DNA from: Gammaproteobacteria bacterium
GTDB lineage: Bacteria > Pseudomonadota > Gammaproteobacteria > Thiohalomonadales > Thiohalomonadaceae
Reading direction: 5' to 3'
Length of the DNA stretch: 36,890 nucleotides
Assembly: GCA_024709225.1 (NCBI GenBank)
Contig: JANJXC010000100.1
Span: 1 to 36,890 of the forward strand
Part shown: piece after piece, positions 13,030-21,345 of the stretch
Layout: each line of letters opens with the position of its first letter
How positions within the stretch are numbered: position 1 is the stretch's first letter
Made by a program: the position numbers and the translations under genes
The notes under the pieces: generated by a model
Databases searched by the model: none
What the model was told of the DNA's origin: nothing
The model's input: the letters and a program-made list of their open reading frames with translations, nothing else

Positions 13030-14280
13030 TTACTCCGGCAGCAGGCTTTCGCCGGCGTACAGCGCGGGCAGGGTCTCGCGCTGGCGCACCAGGAAGCTCT
13101 GGCCGCCATCCACCATCACCTCGGCGGCGCGTGGCCGGGTGTTGTAGTTGGAACTCATGGAGAAGCCGTAGGCACCGGCGGAGCGCACCGCCAGCAGGTC
13201 GCCCGCGCGCAGGGCGAGCACGCGATCCTTGCCGAGGAAGTCGCCGGTTTCGCAGATGGGGCCGACCACATCGTAGGTTTGTGCCGGAACGTCGCTGCGC
13301 GGTAGCGCGGGGACAATATCCATCCACGCCTCGTACAGCGTGGGACGGATCAGGTCGTTCATGGCGGCATCCACCACGGCAAAATTCTTGTGCGGCGTGT
13401 GCTTGAGGTATTCGACGCGGGTGAGCAGGATGCCGGCGTTGCCGATGATGGCGCGGCCCGGTTCGATGATTACCTTGAGGTCGCGGCCGGCCAGGCGGTC
13501 CAGCAGCGGCGCGGCGTAGTCGCCGGGCAGGGGCGGAGTCTCATTGCGGTAGGTGATGCCAAGACCGCCGCCGAGGTCGAGATGGCGCACGGCGATGCCG
13601 CGCTGATACAGCGCGTCGACCAGCGTCAGCACGCGCTCCAGCGCGTCGACGAAGGGGCGCGTTTCGGTGATCTGCGAGCCGATATGGCAGTCGACGCCGA
13701 TGACCTCGATGTTGGGCATCTCGGCGGCGCGGGCGTAGACCTCCGGCGCCGCCTGGATGTCGACACCGAACTTGTTCTCCTTCAGGCCGGTGGAGATGTA
13801 GGGGTGGGTCTGGGCATCCACATCCGGGTTGACGCGCAGCGATACCGGCGCCCGCAGCCCCATCTCGCCGGCCACCTGATTGAGCCGTTCCAGCTCGGCT
13901 TCCGACTCGACGTTGAAGCAGTGGATGCCCACCTCCAGCGCACGGCGCATTTCGTCGGCGCGCTTGCCGACGCCGGAGAACACGACCTTGGCCGGATCGC
14001 CGCCGGCGGCGAGGACGCGCTCCAGTTCGCCCACCGATACGATGTCGAAGCCGGCGCCGAGGCGCGCCAGCACGTTGAGTACGCCGAGATTGGAGTTGGC
14101 CTTCACCGCGTAACACACCAGATGTTCGACGCCGGCCAGGGCGGCGTCAAAGGCGCGGTAGTGGCGCTCGATAGTGGCGCGGGAATAGACGTAGCAGGGC
14201 GTGCCGTAGCGTTCCGCCAGGGTCGTCACGGCGATCTCTTCGGCAAACAGGCGGCCGTCGCGGGAATTGAAGTGGTTCAT
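13030..14280 (-). CDS. lysA: Diaminopimelate decarboxylase
   Basis: Decarboxylates meso-diaminopimelate to lysine with pyridoxal phosphate. 416 residues, full length. K60 in CYAVKANSN is the cofactor lysine; HIGSQI and LDLGGGLG belong to the barrel; GPICETGDFLGKDR supplies the active-site Cys from the second subunit; AGAYGFSMSSNYN closes the site. ATG 14280 matches the family N-terminus; the longer frame runs through lptM. It follows lptM by 13 bases, the conserved order. Confidence 0.97.
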   Translation of the reverse strand: MNHFNSRDGRLFAEEIAVTTLAERYGTPCYVYSRATIERHYRAFDAALAGVEHLVCYAVKANSNLGVLNVLARLGAGFDIVSVGELERVLAAGGDPAKVVFSGVGKRADEMRRALEVGIHCFNVESEAELERLNQVAGEMGLRAPVSLRVNPDVDAQTHPYISTGLKENKFGVDIQAAPEVYARAAEMPNIEVIGVDCHIGSQITETRPFVDALERVLTLVDALYQRGIAVRHLDLGGGLGITYRNETPPLPGDYAAPLLDRLAGRDLKVIIEPGRAIIGNAGILLTRVEYLKHTPHKNFAVVDAAMNDLIRPTLYEAWMDIVPALPRSDVPAQTYDVVGPICETGDFLGKDRVLALRAGDLLAVRSAGAYGFSMSSNYNTRPRAAEVMVDGGQSFLVRQRETLPALYAGESLLPE

Positions 14281-14293
14281 GATCTCGCTGGGA

Positions 14294-14428
14294 TTATTGG
14301 GATTGCTGTTGTCCGTTGTCTTGCGGCAGATAAAGATCCCCGCGCGCGCCGCAGCCGCTCTGCATGCTGGCGATGCCGAGTACGGCGATGACGGCCCACA
14401 GGGCGTATTGTCCCCAACAAAAGCGCAT
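14294..14428 (-). CDS. lptM: LPS-assembly lipoprotein LptM (YifL-like)
   Basis: A 44-residue ORF found by direct translation. It starts MRFCWGQYALWAVIAVLGIA, a hydrophobic signal, followed by the lipobox SMQSGC. After the lipidated Cys comes GARGDLYLP, the conserved LptM motif (C-G-x-[KR]-G-x-L-Y-x-P). LptM binds the LptDE translocon in the outer membrane and helps its maturation. Position directly before lysA and divergent from cyaY is the classical gammaproteobacterial context. The C-terminal tail is short and Gln-rich. Confidence 0.92.
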   Translation of the reverse strand: MRFCWGQYALWAVIAVLGIASMQSGCGARGDLYLPQDNGQQQSQ

Positions 14429-14501
14429 GACGGATAAGCCTTGATGACGGAAAGTCGATAGTATACCTGCAACAGACCATTGATTTCAGGAGCCATCTCC
14501 C
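14429..14501. promoter_or_regulatory. Divergent promoter region lptM / cyaY
   Basis: Only 73 bases separate the two starts. On the minus strand TATACT (complement of 14461-14466) is a good -10 for lptM-lysA. On the plus strand TTGATG at 14441 and TATACC at 14462 are a possible but badly spaced pair. AGGAG at 14488-14492 is the cyaY ribosome binding site. Confidence 0.4.
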
Positions 14502-14828
14502 ATGGAGACCATGAGTGAATCCACCTTCAACCGCCGCATCGACGACACCCTGCGCGCTATCGAGGAGGCGCTGGATGCCGCCGCTAGCGACCTCGATTAT
14601 GAGGGCAGCGGTGGCATCCTGACCCTGCGCTGCGCCAACGGATCGCAGGTGATACTCAACCGCCAGACGCCGGTGCGGCAGCTGTGGCTGGCGGCGCGCA
14701 GCGGCGGTTTTCACTTCGACTGGGACGACGCGGCGCAGGGCTGGGTGCGCGACAGCGACGGTGCCGGGCTGCTGCCGGTACTGCAGGACATTCTTGCCAC
14801 CCAATGCGGCGAGAGCGTGGCCCTGTAG
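14502..14828 (+). CDS. cyaY: Frataxin-like protein CyaY
   Basis: Iron-binding regulator of iron-sulfur cluster assembly. 108 residues. The N-terminal helix is rich in Asp/Glu (DDTLRAIEEALDAAASDLD), the iron-binding ridge; the sheet contains GGILTLRCANGSQVILNRQ and QLWLAARSGGFHFDW, both family signatures. ATG 14502 has AGGAG 9 bases upstream; ATG 14511 is an alternative. It is divergent from lptM as in enteric bacteria, although cyaA is about 2.3 kb away here. Its TAG stop codon is the first part of a GTAGG repeat. Confidence 0.95.
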   Translation: METMSESTFNRRIDDTLRAIEEALDAAASDLDYEGSGGILTLRCANGSQVILNRQTPVRQLWLAARSGGFHFDWDDAAQGWVRDSDGAGLLPVLQDILATQCGESVAL

Positions 14829-14895
14829 GGGCGAATAGTATTCGCGCTGGAGCACCGGCCGAAACCGTGCCCGGCGCCATACGATGCGCTCCTAG
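14825..14895. repeat. Paired GTAGG-type repeat between convergent stop codons
   Basis: GTAGGGGCGAATAGTATTCG starts at 14825 and is itself a hairpin (GCGAATA / TATTCGC). The facing arm ends GCGCTCCTAG at 14886-14895. The TAG of the left arm is the cyaY stop (14826-14828) and the TAG of the right arm is the DUF938 stop (complement of 14892-14894), so the element exactly fills the space between the two genes. Confidence 0.7.
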
Positions 14896-15488
14896 CGGAG
14901 GGGCTTGAGCCAGATCAGGGTGCGGTTGTCCGCCGGCATGGCATAGTCGCGCCACAGGCCCAGACCCGCCTTGCGCGCCAGTTCATCCAGCGCCTCGAAG
15001 TCGCGCACGCCGCTGGCCGGGTCACGCTGGCGCAGCCAGGCGTCGAAGCGGGAGTTGCTGGCGGCGGTGTATTGCCCGCCATAGTTGAACGGCCCGTACA
15101 GGGCGAACACACCGCCCGGCTCCAGGATGCGGCCGACCCCGGCAAACATGGCCTCCACGGCCGGCCAACCCATGATGTGAGCGGTATTGGCGCTGAACAC
15201 GGCGTCTACCGTGGCCTCGGGCCACGGCCCGTGGCGCACGTCGAGCGGCAGCGGCGGCAGGATGTTCGCCGCACCTGCGGCGGCCAGCCAGGCAAGTATG
15301 GCGGGATGATTTTCGATCAGGTCGGAGGTCTGCCAGGTGAGGTGCGGCAGCTCGGGGGCAAAATACACGGCATGCTGGCCGGTGCCGCTGCCGATCTCCA
15401 GCAGGCGGCGGCGTTCGGCCAGCACCTCGCGCAACACCGCCAGGATCGGCGCGCGATTTTGCAGGCAAGATTCCGCGGTGGGCTTCAT
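14892..15488 (-). CDS. DUF938 family SAM-dependent methyltransferase
   Basis: 198 residues. LLEIGSGTGQHAVYFA at about 29-44 is motif I; WQTSDLIENHPAILAW, FSANTAHIMGWPAVE and YGPFNYGGQYTAASN are typical of DUF938. Substrate unknown. ATG 15488 was chosen: the longer frame would need a TTG at 15533 and adds residues that do not fit the family. The stop codon is supplied by a repeat arm. It is convergent with cyaY. Confidence 0.9.
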   Translation of the reverse strand: MKPTAESCLQNRAPILAVLREVLAERRRLLEIGSGTGQHAVYFAPELPHLTWQTSDLIENHPAILAWLAAAGAANILPPLPLDVRHGPWPEATVDAVFSANTAHIMGWPAVEAMFAGVGRILEPGGVFALYGPFNYGGQYTAASNSRFDAWLRQRDPASGVRDFEALDELARKAGLGLWRDYAMPADNRTLIWLKPLR

Positions 15489-15597
15489 CGGCTTGTATCC
15501 GTGGTTGCTGATGTTCGACAATGGGTGCCCCAAGGATAGAACTCAATGCCCGCAGCCTGCCGGCAACCGGGCACAAAGATAAGACGGGGAAGATGTG

Positions 15598-16632
15598 ATG
15601 CGGGTTGTCTGGTCGTTATTGTTGACGGTGCTGGCCTTGCCGCTGGCGGCGGCTCCCGGGGGGGGCGAGCTGTATGCGCAGAACTGCGCCGTGTGCCACG
15701 GCGCCGATGGCCGCGGCGGCGTGGGTGTGCCGCTGGCCCTGCCCAGTTTCCTGCCCAGCGTCAGCGACGACTACCTGGCCGCCACCATCCGCCACGGCCG
15801 CCCCGGCCGCGTGATGCCGGCCTTCACCCAATTGAGCAATGCCGAGATCCAGGCCATCGTCGCCCATCTGCGCAGCTGGATGCCGCCGGGCAGCAAGGTG
15901 GTTACCCTGTCCTCCCAGGCGGTCAAGGGGGATGTGGTGCGCGGCAAGGCCCTGTTTGCCGAACGCTGCGCGGTGTGCCACGGTGCCAACGGTGAGGGTG
16001 GCCACGGCACCGGCGTCACCTTCTCCCGCCCACGCGACCTGCCGATCATTGCGCCGGCGCTCAACAACCCCGGTTTCCTCGCCGCCGCCTCCGACCAGAT
16101 GATCAAGACCACGTTGATGAATGGCCGCGACGGCACCCCTATGGTCTCGTTCCTCCAGCAGGGTCTCAGCGAACGCGACATCGACGATGTGGTGAGCTAC
16201 GTGCGCTCCTTCGCGGCGGAGGCCGGTTGGAAACCCGGCAATGACGACACGCCGATGCTGGAGATGGACTCGCCCTACACCCTGGCCGAAACGGTGGAGG
16301 CGGTGAAGCGCGCCGCGGTGGGCAAGAATTTCCGCATCATCCGCGAGCAATCGCTGGAGAACGGCTTGTTTGCCGCGACACAGGAGAGCAAGACGGCGCA
16401 CATCGTCTACTTCTGCAATTTCAACTTCATCAATCAGGCGCTGGCGCTGGATCCGCGTGTCGGCCTGTTCATGCCCTGCCGCATCACGGTGGTGGAGCGC
16501 GAAGGGCAGGTGAAGATGATGAGCATCAATCCGAAATATTTGAGCCGCCTGTTCAATAATGCGGAGCTGGACAAGCCGTGCGAGGAGATGTACCAGGTCT
16601 ACATGGGCATCATGGAGGAGGCGTCGCTATGA
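15598..16632 (+). CDS. Exported diheme cytochrome c fused to a DUF302 domain
   Basis: 344 residues. A signal peptide (about 1-19) leads to two class I cytochrome c domains with haem sites C30-x2-C33-H34 and C124-x2-C127-H128, both reading CAVCHG; GRPGRVMPAF and GRDGTPMVSF carry the probable distal Met ligands. From about residue 222 a DUF302 domain follows (ENGLFAATQESKTAHIVYFCNF, GLFMPCRITVVE). DUF302 has no settled function; in other proteins it binds metals or accompanies redox proteins. The fusion predicts a periplasmic electron-transfer protein with an attached binding domain. GGGGA at 15586-15590 supports ATG 15598. The next gene overlaps as ATGA. Confidence 0.9.
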   Translation: MRVVWSLLLTVLALPLAAAPGGGELYAQNCAVCHGADGRGGVGVPLALPSFLPSVSDDYLAATIRHGRPGRVMPAFTQLSNAEIQAIVAHLRSWMPPGSKVVTLSSQAVKGDVVRGKALFAERCAVCHGANGEGGHGTGVTFSRPRDLPIIAPALNNPGFLAAASDQMIKTTLMNGRDGTPMVSFLQQGLSERDIDDVVSYVRSFAAEAGWKPGNDDTPMLEMDSPYTLAETVEAVKRAAVGKNFRIIREQSLENGLFAATQESKTAHIVYFCNFNFINQALALDPRVGLFMPCRITVVEREGQVKMMSINPKYLSRLFNNAELDKPCEEMYQVYMGIMEEASL

Positions 16633-17087
16633 TGCGTTGCAATTCGTTGGTACTGCTGGTGCTGCTCTGCGTGGGGCTGACCTCGGTTAGCCATGCCGAT
16701 GAGCTGTTCATGGTGCGCTCCAGCCACGCCTTTCCCGAGACCATGGCCACGTTGCAGGAGGTCATCTCCCGGCATGGCTATACGGTGTCGCGCGTACAGC
16801 GCGTCGATATCGGCCTGACCGACAGCGGCTTCAAGACCGACATGTACCGTCTGGTGTTTTTCGCCCGGCCGGACGAGTTGCGTGATCTGTCGCAGCGTTA
16901 TCCGCAGTTGATCCCCTACCTGCCCTGGCCGATCACCATCTTTGCCGAGGGCGAGGAAACCCTGCTGGTGACCGCCAACCCGGCAGAGCTGCACGCACTG
17001 GCCCACAACGACGAACTGAAGCACCTGTTCCGGCGCTGGAGCACCGAGTTCCGTGCGATTCTGGAAGAGGTACGGAAGGGGGAATGA
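16629..17087 (+). CDS. Exported DUF302 domain protein
   Basis: 152 residues with a signal peptide ending about SVSHA (residue 24). The rest is one DUF302 domain (VRSSHAFPETMATLQEVISRHGYTV, then YRLVFFARPDEL and LPWPITIFAEGEETLLVTAN). Unlike the preceding protein it has no haem site. The start overlaps the cytochrome stop codon (16629-16632), so it is translated from the same message; a complex of the two products is a reasonable inference. Its stop is only 8 bases from the convergent cyaA stop, with GTAGGAGC in that gap. Confidence 0.85.
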   Translation: MMRCNSLVLLVLLCVGLTSVSHADELFMVRSSHAFPETMATLQEVISRHGYTVSRVQRVDIGLTDSGFKTDMYRLVFFARPDELRDLSQRYPQLIPYLPWPITIFAEGEETLLVTANPAELHALAHNDELKHLFRRWSTEFRAILEEVRKGE

Positions 17088-17095
17088 TGTAGGAG

Positions 17096-19987
17096 CTAAT
17101 CTTTTCCGGGACCGTCCGTGTCTTGTCCTAAACCGATCCGCCCCCACGACTCCTCCAGCAACACCCGATTCAGCTCGTTCTCGATACGGCGCTTGTAGCT
17201 GAGGAAGTGCACGGTCTGCACCTCGTTCACCCCCTGTTCGCCCAGTACCGCCCGTGACATGCCGATGTCGGTGATGTAGATGGGATAGTGCTGACCACTG
17301 CGGCGCAGTTCCAGCACGTGGCGGACCACGGCGGCGAACAGATCGGCGCCGTATTCCAGAGTGGAGAACTCCCGTTCGCCGCAGTACAGCGTGAACATCG
17401 TCTTGCTGTTTTCGTCATGGTCGACGATAACCTGCAGGCTGACGTACTGCTGATAGGCATTGCGAAATTCCGGTGTCTGGCGTTCGAGTTTGTAGCGGGT
17501 TTCGCTGTCGCGGCCGATGAGGAAGAACTCCACGCCTTCCGCGCCGCTCATCTGCTGGCCTTCCTGCATCAGAAAATTGATGCGGTTCAGCACTGCCTCA
17601 AAGAAGCGGCTGTATTGGCTGAGCAGCAGCTTGGCGTCGTAGAAAGGCACCGTCTCGCGAAACAGCGAGCCGCGTTCATCGAGCACGTACACCTCTACCA
17701 TATCGCCCAGCGGACGATAGAAAAATTGTACCCAGCCGCTGCGGTTGCGGCTGTAGATCAGCGGCAGGACCGAATCGCCGAGGGCCTGCGGATCCAGCAC
17801 GATGGGCCGGTAGCTGGCAGCGGGACGGCCGAGGGCGGCAATCAGGCTGCTCTCGCTGGGCAGCGCCTCGTACTGCAATACGTCACCATCGAAGACGAGC
17901 AGGTAGTAGCCGCGCCCGACGGCAACGACGTAGCGGGCGTTCTGCAGCGCCTGTGCGCCATACCAGGTGGACACCAGGTCGTGGAACAGCTTGTCGATGC
18001 GCTGTGCCGCAATGTGGCCGCGCTGGGCGCTGGTGCCGAATACCTGGATGCGCGGCGGCGCCTCGCCACGCGAAGGTGGCGCCCACTTGAAGTATTCACA
18101 GAAGAAATCCATCAACCCCTTGCCGCGGCGGAAATGATAGGTCAGCACCTCGCGCCAGCTGGTGACAATCACCAGGTCCATGGTCTGCACCAGATTCTTG
18201 CCGGTACCGCCGTAGCTGAGCGCATCGGGGCGCCCGCTGGAGATGGATTGTCCCAGACTGAGCGAGGTGAATGAGTCCAGTTCATTGTTGACGAACAGGC
18301 CGCTGTGCACGATGCGCGCCGGGCCGGCGTATTCCTCCAGCGAGCGGGTGTCGAGACAACCGGCAGGAAACAACGCATGCATGCGCTCGACGATGGCCTT
18401 CAGCTCATTGGAGGTCAGCTGGGTAATCTTGGGGTAGAGCACCACGACCGTGTAACGGTCGATGATGCCGTTGAAGTAGCACCAGGCCACCAGCTCGATG
18501 ATGTTGCGGGCGCGCTTGAGCGGTGAAGCCAGGCGCATCTCCTCGCTGGTCAGCGTGCCACGATACAGTTGCCAGCCGGCCTGCTGCTGATCATCCAGCA
18601 GCTCCTCCACGGTGATTGCCGCCTCGCGCAGGTCGGCATTGATGCCGCGATTGAGCAATTCCACCTTGCCCGCCTTGCGCTCAAAGGCCGCATACAGTTT
18701 GCGGCCGAGGACGGTCAGGTCGCGCTGGCTGATCAGCGACAGGCCGGCATAGCGGCGCGCAAAGTCGGACAGAAAGCGATAGCTGGCGGTAAGGGCGTCG
18801 AACAGCAGGCGCCGCTCTTCGGCCACCCGCTGCACCTTCCAGGTGTTGCGCGAGTCCATCAGTACGAGGTCGGCCTGCCGCCAACCCCAGCCGCGCACCA
18901 GCGGCAGCAGCAGCTCGCGTTGCCAGGTGTCGTCACGGCTCTCTTCGCTCAACCGTTCGCCGGCTTTGAAGTAGAAGGCGCGATGGGCCAGCTCCAGCCG
19001 TGGCTTGTCACCCTGCCGCTGCAGATATTCCTCCACCTTCTCCAGCATCATCAGGTAGGGGTCGAGCCGACTGATGTTTTCCTCACCGTCGTACAGCGCC
19101 TTCTTGAAGCGCAGGCTGAGCAGATCGATGTGCGGGTACTCATTGGCATAACTTTCGATCAGCAGCAGCTTGAGGGCGGCCTTGTAGGGCGAATCGATGC
19201 CCTTGTAGATATGCCACAGCGCGGCACCGAAGAATTCCTCGGCCGGCACGTGGCTGAGGCCGCCAAAGTTCAGGTGATCGCGGGCATGCAGGAAACGTTT
19301 CTCCTGCAGTTCGCGGACATAGTTGCCATAGTCGCCCTCGCGGGATGGCGGCACCAGCCACCACAGCGGCGCCTGGCCGGCGATGAGGATCGCGGTACGG
19401 TAGAACTCCTCCAGCAACAGGTGATGCTGCGCCGAACCGGAGCTTTCCTCCGACAGGGGCAACACCTCGCCGCTGCGGAAACGGTCGACGTTGACCAGGT
19501 AGAAGTGCACCTCCAGGTCCAGCGTTGCCGCCCACGCCTCGATGGCGCTGGCCTTTTGTTGCAGCTGGCCGAGCTGTTCTGCGCTGAGCGCGGGGTCATG
19601 GCATACCCAGATGTCGAAGTCGCTCTCTTCGGAGTAGGCGATGCTGCCGGGGCTGCCGATCATGTAGAGGGCGAGGATGGGGAACTGGCGCAGCCGCTGC
19701 CGCTTGTGCTCGAAGCTGCGCGCCAGCCGCTTGGCCACCTCCAGCTCGCGCCGGGCCGGGTCGTGGCTGGACAACCCCGCTGGCGTGTCCTTGGAGACGA
19801 AGCCGGGCAGCATGGGGTGGTTGATGTGGAACAGCAGCGGCAGCACATCGAGCACGTCGCGCTGGCGTTCGCGCAGGGCATCGCGCGCACGCTCCAGACG
19901 GGCGTGGTTCAGCTTCAGGAAGCGGTGGCGTACCGCCTTGAAGTCGATGTCGTGCTCGTTGTGGGGTGCCGTGCTGTCGCCGCTCAT
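17096..19987 (-). CDS. cyaA: Class I adenylate cyclase
   Basis: Makes cAMP from ATP in the cytosol, for CRP-type regulation. 963 residues, somewhat longer than the enterobacterial enzyme of about 850. The N-terminal catalytic region has the nucleotidyltransferase-like signature YMIGSPGSIAYSEESDFDIW at about 108-127, with G111, S112, D123 and D125 as the expected catalytic residues. The large C-terminal part is the regulatory domain. No strong ribosome binding site is seen before ATG 19987. The gene lies 9 bases behind a small ORF. Proteobacterial cyaA is usually near cyaY, as here. Confidence 0.95.
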   Translation of the reverse strand: MSGDSTAPHNEHDIDFKAVRHRFLKLNHARLERARDALRERQRDVLDVLPLLFHINHPMLPGFVSKDTPAGLSSHDPARRELEVAKRLARSFEHKRQRLRQFPILALYMIGSPGSIAYSEESDFDIWVCHDPALSAEQLGQLQQKASAIEAWAATLDLEVHFYLVNVDRFRSGEVLPLSEESSGSAQHHLLLEEFYRTAILIAGQAPLWWLVPPSREGDYGNYVRELQEKRFLHARDHLNFGGLSHVPAEEFFGAALWHIYKGIDSPYKAALKLLLIESYANEYPHIDLLSLRFKKALYDGEENISRLDPYLMMLEKVEEYLQRQGDKPRLELAHRAFYFKAGERLSEESRDDTWQRELLLPLVRGWGWRQADLVLMDSRNTWKVQRVAEERRLLFDALTASYRFLSDFARRYAGLSLISQRDLTVLGRKLYAAFERKAGKVELLNRGINADLREAAITVEELLDDQQQAGWQLYRGTLTSEEMRLASPLKRARNIIELVAWCYFNGIIDRYTVVVLYPKITQLTSNELKAIVERMHALFPAGCLDTRSLEEYAGPARIVHSGLFVNNELDSFTSLSLGQSISSGRPDALSYGGTGKNLVQTMDLVIVTSWREVLTYHFRRGKGLMDFFCEYFKWAPPSRGEAPPRIQVFGTSAQRGHIAAQRIDKLFHDLVSTWYGAQALQNARYVVAVGRGYYLLVFDGDVLQYEALPSESSLIAALGRPAASYRPIVLDPQALGDSVLPLIYSRNRSGWVQFFYRPLGDMVEVYVLDERGSLFRETVPFYDAKLLLSQYSRFFEAVLNRINFLMQEGQQMSGAEGVEFFLIGRDSETRYKLERQTPEFRNAYQQYVSLQVIVDHDENSKTMFTLYCGEREFSTLEYGADLFAAVVRHVLELRRSGQHYPIYITDIGMSRAVLGEQGVNEVQTVHFLSYKRRIENELNRVLLEESWGRIGLGQDTDGPGKD

Positions 19988-19996
19988 GGTGCTTGA

Positions 19997-20242
19997 TCAG
20001 GGATGGATGGGGGCGCAGGAGCCCTGATGCAGCCAGAGGCTGTCCTGGCCGCGCAAAAGTTCAGCGCCAATGCAGGCCAGTGCTCCGTGCCGGCAGTTGC
20101 CGTCGTTGCGGTAGCCGCCCGCCTGCTCACGGAGCTGCTGAGCCTGTGCGGCGTGGTATGCATCGGTGTCGTCCAGGTTGGGCGAGGTGCGCTTTTCCGG
20201 AGCGGGCGCACCAACCTGGTGCGCGGCAATACGTTCAGACAT
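19997..20242 (-). CDS. Small protein of unknown function upstream of cyaA
   Basis: 81 residues, no signal peptide or membrane segment. GGGAGG lies 7 bases before the ATG at 20242, a good ribosome binding site, and the stop is 9 bases before the cyaA start. The protein has a polar N-terminal half and a C-terminal half with three Cys (NCRHGALACIG and QGSCAP) that could bind metal. I do not recognise a family. Given the weak cyaA ribosome binding site, translation of this ORF may deliver ribosomes to cyaA. Confidence 0.6.
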   Translation of the reverse strand: MSERIAAHQVGAPAPEKRTSPNLDDTDAYHAAQAQQLREQAGGYRNDGNCRHGALACIGAELLRGQDSLWLHQGSCAPIHP

Positions 20243-20370
20243 GGATCTACCTCCCGCTGGTGACCCTTGAAGGATACCGGCAGAACGCCGGAAACGCCAC
20301 GTGCGTTCGACTGGCGCGGAATATGCTTGAGAAATCCATTGTTGGCGTGGGGCGATCACGGAGAGCGACG

Positions 20371-20850
20371 ATGGCGGAACACTGGCTGCAGATCAAGGGC
20401 GACCCTTCGGTGCGCCGCTTTGTCTTCGAGCAGACCCGTGCGGCAAGTCTGTTCGACTCCCGCATCGAGGAACTGATGGCGACGGTGGGCTGCCTGCTTA
20501 CCCGCCATGGCGTATTCCACGCCAAGATTCACTTCTCCAGCAACCAGCTTACCTGCTGGCTGTACAACGACCCCTACCGCTACCGGGTGTTCATCGGCGA
20601 GGAGGTGTTTGCTCCCGATTTCCTCGCCGGCTTCGACCAGGTGGTGGCCATCGACCGGCCGCTGATCGACGCCGACACCGTGCCGGCGATCCTGGCAGAG
20701 TTTGCCCGCCTGCGCCTCAAGGATGAATCGGTCTATCTGCGCAACGGCTCGTTGAACCTGATCAACGGCCTTATCGGCATGACCTTCTCCTGCGATGGCA
20801 GTCATTACCTGCCGGTGGGGGAGTTCTTTGCGACGGTGAAGAATCTGTAA
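20371..20850 (+). CDS. Cytosolic protein of unknown function
   Basis: 159 residues without signal peptide or membrane span. It starts MAEHWLQIKGDPSVRRF and ends with LPVGEFFATVKNL. The middle alternates strands and helices and has aromatic runs (LYNDPYRYRVFIGEEVF). No motif I recognise. ACGGAGAG at 20358-20365 supports the start. It is divergent from the small ORF and cyaA, and its stop is 5 bases from an inverted repeat element. Confidence 0.75.
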   Translation: MAEHWLQIKGDPSVRRFVFEQTRAASLFDSRIEELMATVGCLLTRHGVFHAKIHFSSNQLTCWLYNDPYRYRVFIGEEVFAPDFLAGFDQVVAIDRPLIDADTVPAILAEFARLRLKDESVYLRNGSLNLINGLIGMTFSCDGSHYLPVGEFFATVKNL

Positions 20851-20854
20851 CGGA

Positions 20855-20976
20855 CAGATACAAGTTACAAGTTACAAGCGAACGAACTCGCTGCGCTCAT
20901 GCTGTTTTTGAATTCAAACCACCGTGCGCGCAGCGCACTCATCCTCTTGTAACTTGTAACTTGCAACTTGTATCTG
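20855..20976. repeat. Inverted heptad-repeat element (CAAGTTA units)
   Basis: The left arm is CAGATA followed by CAAGTTA, CAAGTTA, CAAG (20855-20878). The right arm is CTTGTAA, CTTGTAA, CTTGCAA, CTTGTAT, CTG (20946-20976). The outer ten bases are exact complements. The element fills the gap between a plus-strand and a minus-strand gene, both of which end at its borders. Confidence 0.75.
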
Positions 20977-20978
20977 AT

Positions 20979-21332
20979 TTATTCGTATTCCACCGCCCGC
21001 TTGGCGCTGCCCTTCACCTTGTCCACCGGATAGCGTTCCTCGTTGCGCGCCATCTTGTCCTTCACCGCGCGGATCAGATCGACGTTGAGGCGGTCGGCGA
21101 TGCGGATCAGATAGATCTGGATGTCGGCCAGCTCCAGGCGTACCTCATCCAGCTTCTCCGGGCTCAGGGTTTCGCTCTGTTCGGCAGTGAGCCACTGAAA
21201 GTGTTCCACCAGCTCTGCGGCCTCGGCGATGAGGGCCATGGCGAGATTCTTGGGATTGTGGAACTGCTCCCAGTCACGCACCTTGGCGAACAGGGCGAGG
21301 CGTTGGCGCAGGTCTTCCAGGCTGTCGCTCAT
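20979..21332 (-). CDS. MazG-like nucleotide pyrophosphohydrolase
   Basis: 117 residues, a single all-alpha NTP pyrophosphatase domain. The metal-binding pattern is present: E37-x2-E40 in IAEAAELVEHFQW and E67-x2-D70 in LELADIQIYLIRIAD. Such enzymes hydrolyse non-canonical or excess (d)NTPs. FHNPKNLAMALIAEAAE is typical of the short iMazG/RS21-C6 type. It follows the uracil-DNA-glycosylase-like gene by 13 bases; both could belong to nucleotide and DNA quality control. Confidence 0.9.
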   Translation of the reverse strand: MSDSLEDLRQRLALFAKVRDWEQFHNPKNLAMALIAEAAELVEHFQWLTAEQSETLSPEKLDEVRLELADIQIYLIRIADRLNVDLIRAVKDKMARNEERYPVDKVKGSAKRAVEYE

Positions 21333-21345
21333 GGGTGGGGGCTCC

